NCBI GenBank assembly: GCA_023374025.1
Contig: SIJG01000017.1
Span: 945,671-1,009,670 of the forward strand
DNA: 64,000 nucleotides
Source: Heterodera schachtii
Lineage: Eukaryota > Nematoda > Chromadorea > Rhabditida > Heteroderidae
Direction: 5' to 3'
The notes under the pieces were generated by a model. The model was given only the letters and a program-made list of their open reading frames with translations, made no database searches and had not been told where the DNA came from. Shown here piece after piece: positions 59,320-64,000 of the stretch. Both the position numbers and the translations under genes were made by a program. Position 1 is the stretch's first letter, and the number at the start of each line of letters is the position of its first letter.

Positions 59320-60131
59320 ACGATTTCCATTTTCAATCATTCATTAAATAAAGGAAAATGATTAAATAAATATTCTCTCATTATATTTTTTGAATTCATT
59401 AATTGTCTTTTCTTCAATTAATTCATTTTCCAATCTCAAATTGAAAATGTTTTGCTTTTCTCTTAAAAAGAGTTAATTTATAATTTTTTACAATTAATTT
59501 CATTTATTCATTTGCTTATTCCCTCCCGTCTTTTCATTCCCTTCTCCTATTTGTTTTTGCGTTTTTTCATTTGTCTTAAACCATTGACAAAGAATAAATG
59601 AGTCATCCATCCGTCCCGCAAATTTTTCCAATTCCTTCCAATTTCGTCATATTTCACAAAAATGGTCGATTTGCTTTGAAGGAAAGAATACAATCCTTTT
59701 ATTTTTTATTTAGTCATTAAACATAAATTAGTGTGTGTAAAATATAACGGTAATAAATTAAATTTTAAATATTTTTAAGTTTGGCGTTATGCCATAATTA
59801 ATTATAAAAAAATTTATTTTATTTCTCTCTAATGTTTTAATTGTCACCTCTTTAATCAGTAGAATAATGTGGTGATATTTCTTTGAATGAATAAAAATTT
59901 GTTATTTTATTGTATTTCATTCTTTGGTTTTTCTCGCAATTAGGTAATTTTTTTTTAAAGAAAATATTGACTGTCTAAGAAATGAACCTTCGCCTTTTTA
60001 TTCTCATTCGCACTTCCACCGTTTTTGTAAAATACTTTTTTTATTTAATTCATCTCTTTTTTATTTTATTTCTTTAAAAACAGACATTTTTCTATTTTTT
60101 TTTCACCCTTTGACGACAAACAGAAGCAGCA
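59320..60131. other. AT-rich intergenic region upstream of profilin
   Basis: About 800 bp of strongly AT-rich DNA with the AATAAA of the preceding gene at 59347-59352. A pyrimidine tract and CAG at 60121-60123, just before the profilin ATG, form a plausible spliced-leader acceptor. No coding potential. Confidence 0.6.
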
Positions 60132-60868
60132 ATGAGTGGTTGGGATGCGTACATTCAGTCATTGACTTCCAGTTGTGCGGAGATTACTCGCGTGGCCATA
60201 ATTGGCAATTCGGACGCGAGTGTTTGGGCCAGGACTGAAGGGGAGAACGAATTCAAGGTTTGTGCTTACAATTAATATGAATGCCGGTTCGATTATGGTT
60301 CTCTCTAATCTCTGGTTATGTTTTGTTTTAGTTACCGACTCTGTTCGGAAATAAAACTCGAAATATAAAAAGGGATAGATTAATTTTTGGAAATAAATCA
60401 ACAATTATTCATTCAGGCGAGTGAGCCAGAGCTCAAGAAACTTGTCGGCCAATTCGATGACCTTTCGCAAGTTCCGTCCGTCGGTGCCGACCTCGAGGGT
60501 TTGCCCGTGTGAAACTTCGCCTTTCTATTTTGTACTTTCAGGAATTCATTACATTGTGCCGCGAACGGATGAAAATCTTATCTTTGGGAAGAGGGACAAA
60601 ACGGGGTTTGTGCATTTCTAAAAACATATTTTTTTTTTACCATTCTTAAAACCCACAAAAATTTATTACTTTTCCGCCCAAATTTTATTTTTCCCCCATT
60701 TTGGCCATGTTTTTATGCTTTTCCTCACTTTCATTCAGCTTTTTCGCTGTGAAGACCAAGTCCGCCATTCTGATCGCCATTTACAAGGACGAGGAAAGTG
60801 TCGTCGGCGCCGACGTTCGAGGGGCGGTGGAGAAAATGGCCAAATACCTTGAGGACGCTGGTTACTGA
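60132..60868 (+). CDS. pfn: Profilin
   Basis: Four exons, 60132-60257, 60417-60498, 60542-60605 and 60739-60868, give 133 residues, the normal profilin size. The N-terminus MSGWDAYIQSL is the family signature (W4 and Y7 line the poly-proline site). VAIIGNSDASVWA, GIHYIVPRTDENLIFGKR, FFAVKTKSAILIAIY and the C-terminal helix VEKMAKYLEDAGY follow in order. Profilin binds G-actin and proline-rich proteins such as formins, and promotes ADP/ATP exchange for filament growth. The ATG follows AACAG|AAGCAGCA, a likely spliced-leader site. AATAAA at 61061-61066. C. elegans has three profilins; which one this matches cannot be told. Confidence 0.96.
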
Positions 60869-61323
60869 GCCGTTGCTCGGTTTCCTAACGACTTTTGTGT
60901 TACCAAACGAAAAGTGCTGAGAATGGCTTTGACTTATTCTTCCAAATGCATTCCTTCTCCATCCCAAATGATCACTTATTATTTTATTATTACACATTCT
61001 GTGAAGTGCGCGTGCCGATTCCGTTGTTTCTTTTTTATTATTTGGCCTTTGGATGTGAATAATAAAAAGGTGTAACGCTGAGAACCAAAAATTGCTTTTC
61101 GAAAACCTTTTCCATCAATCCGTTGGCGGGCAAATGTTTCCGCCAATCCAATTCTGTAATTCATATGGACGGCCCTTTAATTAATCGGACCCCCAAGTGC
61201 CCTGCTTTTTGTTTGGCCTGGCCTTGCGTTTGTAATTCGAGCTCCCCTCGGGGGGGGGGGGGGGGGGCGGAATGTCCGTTACTCTGTTCCCTTTTGCCTT
61301 GGCAACATTCGCCTTATTTAGCG

Positions 61324-64000
61324 ATGCTTTTTGTCTCCTTTTTCGTCTTGGCATTGCTTTTTCCCCTTGGCGATTCCGTTCGGTCCGTCGTTGTCCCTCC
61401 TCCGTCTCCGTTGTCTATCAGTGCGTTTCATCCGTCACTTTCCGCCGATTTCGTCACCTTTTAGCCATTCTCATCGATCGCTTTGATCCGATCGCTTCCG
61501 TTTTCGTCCAACATTTGAACGTCTCTCTGCTCTTTTTCCGGGACCACTACAAAATTGACGATGAAATGCTCCGTTTGGACACTTTTCACGTCGACGGGAA
61601 AAGTTTGACTTTACACGCCAACGGCACTTTGGACTTTGGCAAAAGCGCAATTTATTCGAAAAGTTGGCCAATTAATTCAGTCAAATGCTTTCATTAATTA
61701 ATTGGTTAATTATTGGCATTTTCTCATTGAGAAATGAATTCGCTACGCGAGAACAGTGCCTTTCTGATCAGTTTGGCTCAGTCCGCAGAAGCCAAAGAGT
61801 TCGTCCGATGGTTCGCTGCCAATTCATCAGTTGCGGCCATTCAAGCGGAACTGAGTTCGTGGAACGGAGTGCCACCAAAAGGTGAAACCGAATCCCGAGA
61901 CCCTTCCCGAGCCGAGAGTCAGTCCCGACTCGGCACATGACGAGTCAATTGTCAAACTGAAGGAGGGCAATTAGTCCGTAAATTCCCATTGATTAGTTCC
62001 TCCTTAGGCCATCTCCCGATGCCTTTTGGTCATTCTGTCGACAATTTCCTCCATTTGGTGCCCGCCTTCGTCGTCTTCGACAACATTTTGTACCAACTCA
62101 TCCGCCATTTGAACATCTCCGAATTCATTGTCCTCTACGACAAACATTTTGACGAAAAAGTCGAATACGACTGGAGAAAATTGTTCAGCGCAGCTTCGAA
62201 GAAAGCCGTCCTTTTTGAGCCGATGTTCACCAAAATGAGCGTAAATTCAGACGGACTCAATTTTAAAAGGCCAATGTCCCATCCAAACTTTAATTTGTTG
62301 GATTAGCAGAAGAAAGGGATTGATCCTCTACTGATCAGTAAATCACCCACTGATCAGAACCAATGGAAAGTACCGATCCATCCATCACTTTTTTCCACTT
62401 TTTGCATAGGATGCCACCGAACACGTCAAACAGTTGGACGTGGGCTCAAAAAGTGTGAAAAATATTTTCATTGTCGCTTCCACCAAAAATGCAGAACTGT
62501 GAGAATTATTCACTTTTGCTGAATTACAGTACCGCCCTTGTTGGCTACCGTATGCCTTCAGATATATGCAAGCGGCCATTCTTCAGTTCGAAGCGCGACA
62601 CTTCCCCAATTTCATTGTGTTCACAAAGGACACATTGGCACTGAAATGTGAAGACTGTGTGAGTGCCAGCTTATTTTGGTGGGTGACGGACCAGCGAAAA
62701 GGAACGAAATTAAAATTGCCAATTGAAATTGGACAAAATTTGTAAAGGATCCGAATTATGCCCAATGGTCGGGTGGCCACGCTAAGAAACTTCAACGAGT
62801 TTTTGAGACAGGTGAACCATTAAATGATAATTTATATTGGCAACAATTGACAATGCCATCGACCAAAAAATTTGCATTGGCAATGCCATGCCAATTAATT
62901 CTTGGCCTTGGCCAAATGCCCAGGAGGAGATGGAAATGGACTACAAAGTGCCGGTGCCGACCTTCTCCGAGACGCAAGTGTCCTTCTGTCTGGACATCAT
63001 AAACATTACCACTCGCTATTTGCTTATGACCAACGATTTGCTAGTCAAAAAGGCAAAAAAATTGCCGAAAAATTTTTGGAATGAGCGAAATTCGACAAAA
63101 GAGAAAACGCTGACCAAAATGATATCGAATCCGCGGGAGGAATTCGAATTCGGAAGATATAAGCACAATCACGGGAAGGAGTTTTATCAGGTGGGAGCAT
63201 TTAAGAAGAAAAAGGCACTGATGGAGAGGCAAATGATTAACGGAAAGAAAGAGTGTTTCAGGCGATGATCGGAATGATTATGAAAGTGGAGAGACGAATT
63301 GAAGAGCCGGACGTGGACTATTACAAATATGTGAGGGGGGGGGGGGGGGCAAAGTTAAGACGAGAACAATGGGACGGGGCAGGGACGGTCCCAGGATTTC
63401 GGTTTGGGGGGGGGGTACCACCCCCCCGGGCGACGACCTTTTTTTTTTTTTTTTTTTTTTTTGCTTTTCACTCCGCTTTTTTTTGCGGCGGTTTTCCAGA
63501 AAACTTTTGGGGAACAAGGGGTCCGGCGGTGCCGATAGGCGCCGCCGGGAAAATTTTTGCGTTTTTAATGCGATTTGTTAACGAATTTTGTACAAAAAAG
63601 TGACGAATTTTGCGATTTTGAGCCATTGTTAGGAGATTTTCGTCAAAAATGTCCATTTTTTGAAAATTTATTGAAATTTTTTGGAGAATACTATTTTTTC
63701 CTTAAAAATTTCGGGTGCGGAGGGGCCTTGGGGGGGGGGGTACGTACCCCGCGTACCCCCCCCCCCCCTGGGACCGTCCCTGGGACGGGGGCTGGGAACT
63801 AAACCAATTTTAAGCTCAAATGACAATTAATTAGTGTGGGTTCGAGATTCTCGGCCAATTGGACCTTTCTTATGATTGGTAGTCCAATTGGCAGGTCGCA
63901 AATTGGACGCTGGAGAAAGGAATTTGGCCATTGTATGGCAATTTGAACGTGGACGTGCAACATTTGAATCACTACCGTATCGTTACAATAATCGTTGAGT
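61324..64000 (+). CDS. Ionotropic glutamate receptor (GLR family), 5' part
   Basis: Partial gene cut by the window end. A signal peptide (MLFVSFFVLALLFPLGDS) may splice over a 44 bp intron (61378-61421) to CVSSVTFRRFRHLLAIL. Further exons are near 61732-61881, 62008-62250, 62409-62501, 62563-62658, 62750-62811, 62924-63041, 63262-63330 and 63895-64000. The extracellular amino-terminal domain shows LLAILIDRFDP, PFGHSVDNFLHLVPAF, FIVLYDKHFDE, NIFIVAST and a W-containing pre-S1 strand. The last exon ends WPLYGNLNVDVQHLNHYRIVTIIVE, matching the start of the S1 glutamate-binding lobe (consensus L-x-N-x-x-x-x-V-T-x-x-x-E-x-P). The pore and S2 lie beyond the window. Such receptors are glutamate-gated cation channels at synapses. 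Junctions around 62659-62750 do not resolve cleanly in frame. Confidence 0.72.
63380..63782. mobile_element. hAT-type MITE, 403 bp, with 8 bp target-site duplication
   Basis: Perfect 16 bp terminal inverted repeats: CAGGGACGGTCCCAGG at 63380-63395 and its complement at 63767-63782. The exact 8 bp direct repeat GGACGGGG flanks the element at 63372-63379 and 63783-63790. Termini beginning CAGGG and 8 bp duplications are hallmarks of the hAT superfamily. Inside are poly(G)/poly(C) blocks with GTACC near both ends, a run of about 22 T, and no transposase. It lies in the GLR intron at about 63331-63894. Confidence 0.93.

Overview
The window is nuclear DNA of a nematode. Genes are split into many short exons by mostly 40-100 bp introns with GT/AG ends. 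The families are typical of roundworms: two MLT-10-like moulting-cycle proteins (a nematode family), a cuticlin-type ZP protein, a DEG/ENaC channel subunit, an ELAV/EXC-7-type RNA-binding protein, a TIA-1/TIAR-type protein, an ALDH3-class aldehyde dehydrogenase, profilin and an ionotropic glutamate receptor. The sequence is extremely rich in long poly(C)/poly(G) tracts, CT/GA microsatellites and minisatellites. A plant-parasitic tylenchid (cyst-nematode-like) source is only a guess.

Layout. 1-6086 has no gene I can support. 6087-8755 (+) is MLT-10-like gene A, convergent with a DEG/ENaC gene at 8999-11709 (-). 15334-18165 (+) is a TIAR-like gene, convergent with the ZP gene at 18731-22817 (-). 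About 10 kb of repeat-rich DNA follows (22818-32937), containing a ~510 bp foldback element. 32938-36059 (+) is the ELAV gene. 36699-37296 (+) is a small secreted thrombospondin-type-1 protein. Then come MLT-10-like gene B (37531-40638, -), ALDH (41064-42831, -) and an unidentified 218-residue protein (44135-45361, -). 45.6-47.8 kb holds a decayed MITE copy and a retroelement ORF1-like gene between 370 bp direct repeats. 47.8-53.9 kb is low-complexity intergenic DNA. 53949-59319 (+) is an unidentified 513-residue gene whose introns carry a MITE and two minisatellites. 60132-60868 (+) is profilin, and 61324 to the window end (+) is the 5' part of an ionotropic glutamate receptor gene with a hAT-type MITE in one intron.

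Exon models were built by hand from family conservation, splice sites and reading-frame phase; in most models every junction keeps frame from start to stop. There is no visible operon. Themes shared by neighbours are cuticle and moulting (MLT-10 A and B, ZP protein), RNA-binding regulators (TIAR, ELAV) and neuronal channels (DEG/ENaC, GLR), but nothing shows that they work as one system. The most unusual items are the mobile elements with intact termini, the small TSP1 gene, non-canonical (GC-AG, GT-CG) introns, and an ELAV protein with a degenerate third RRM.
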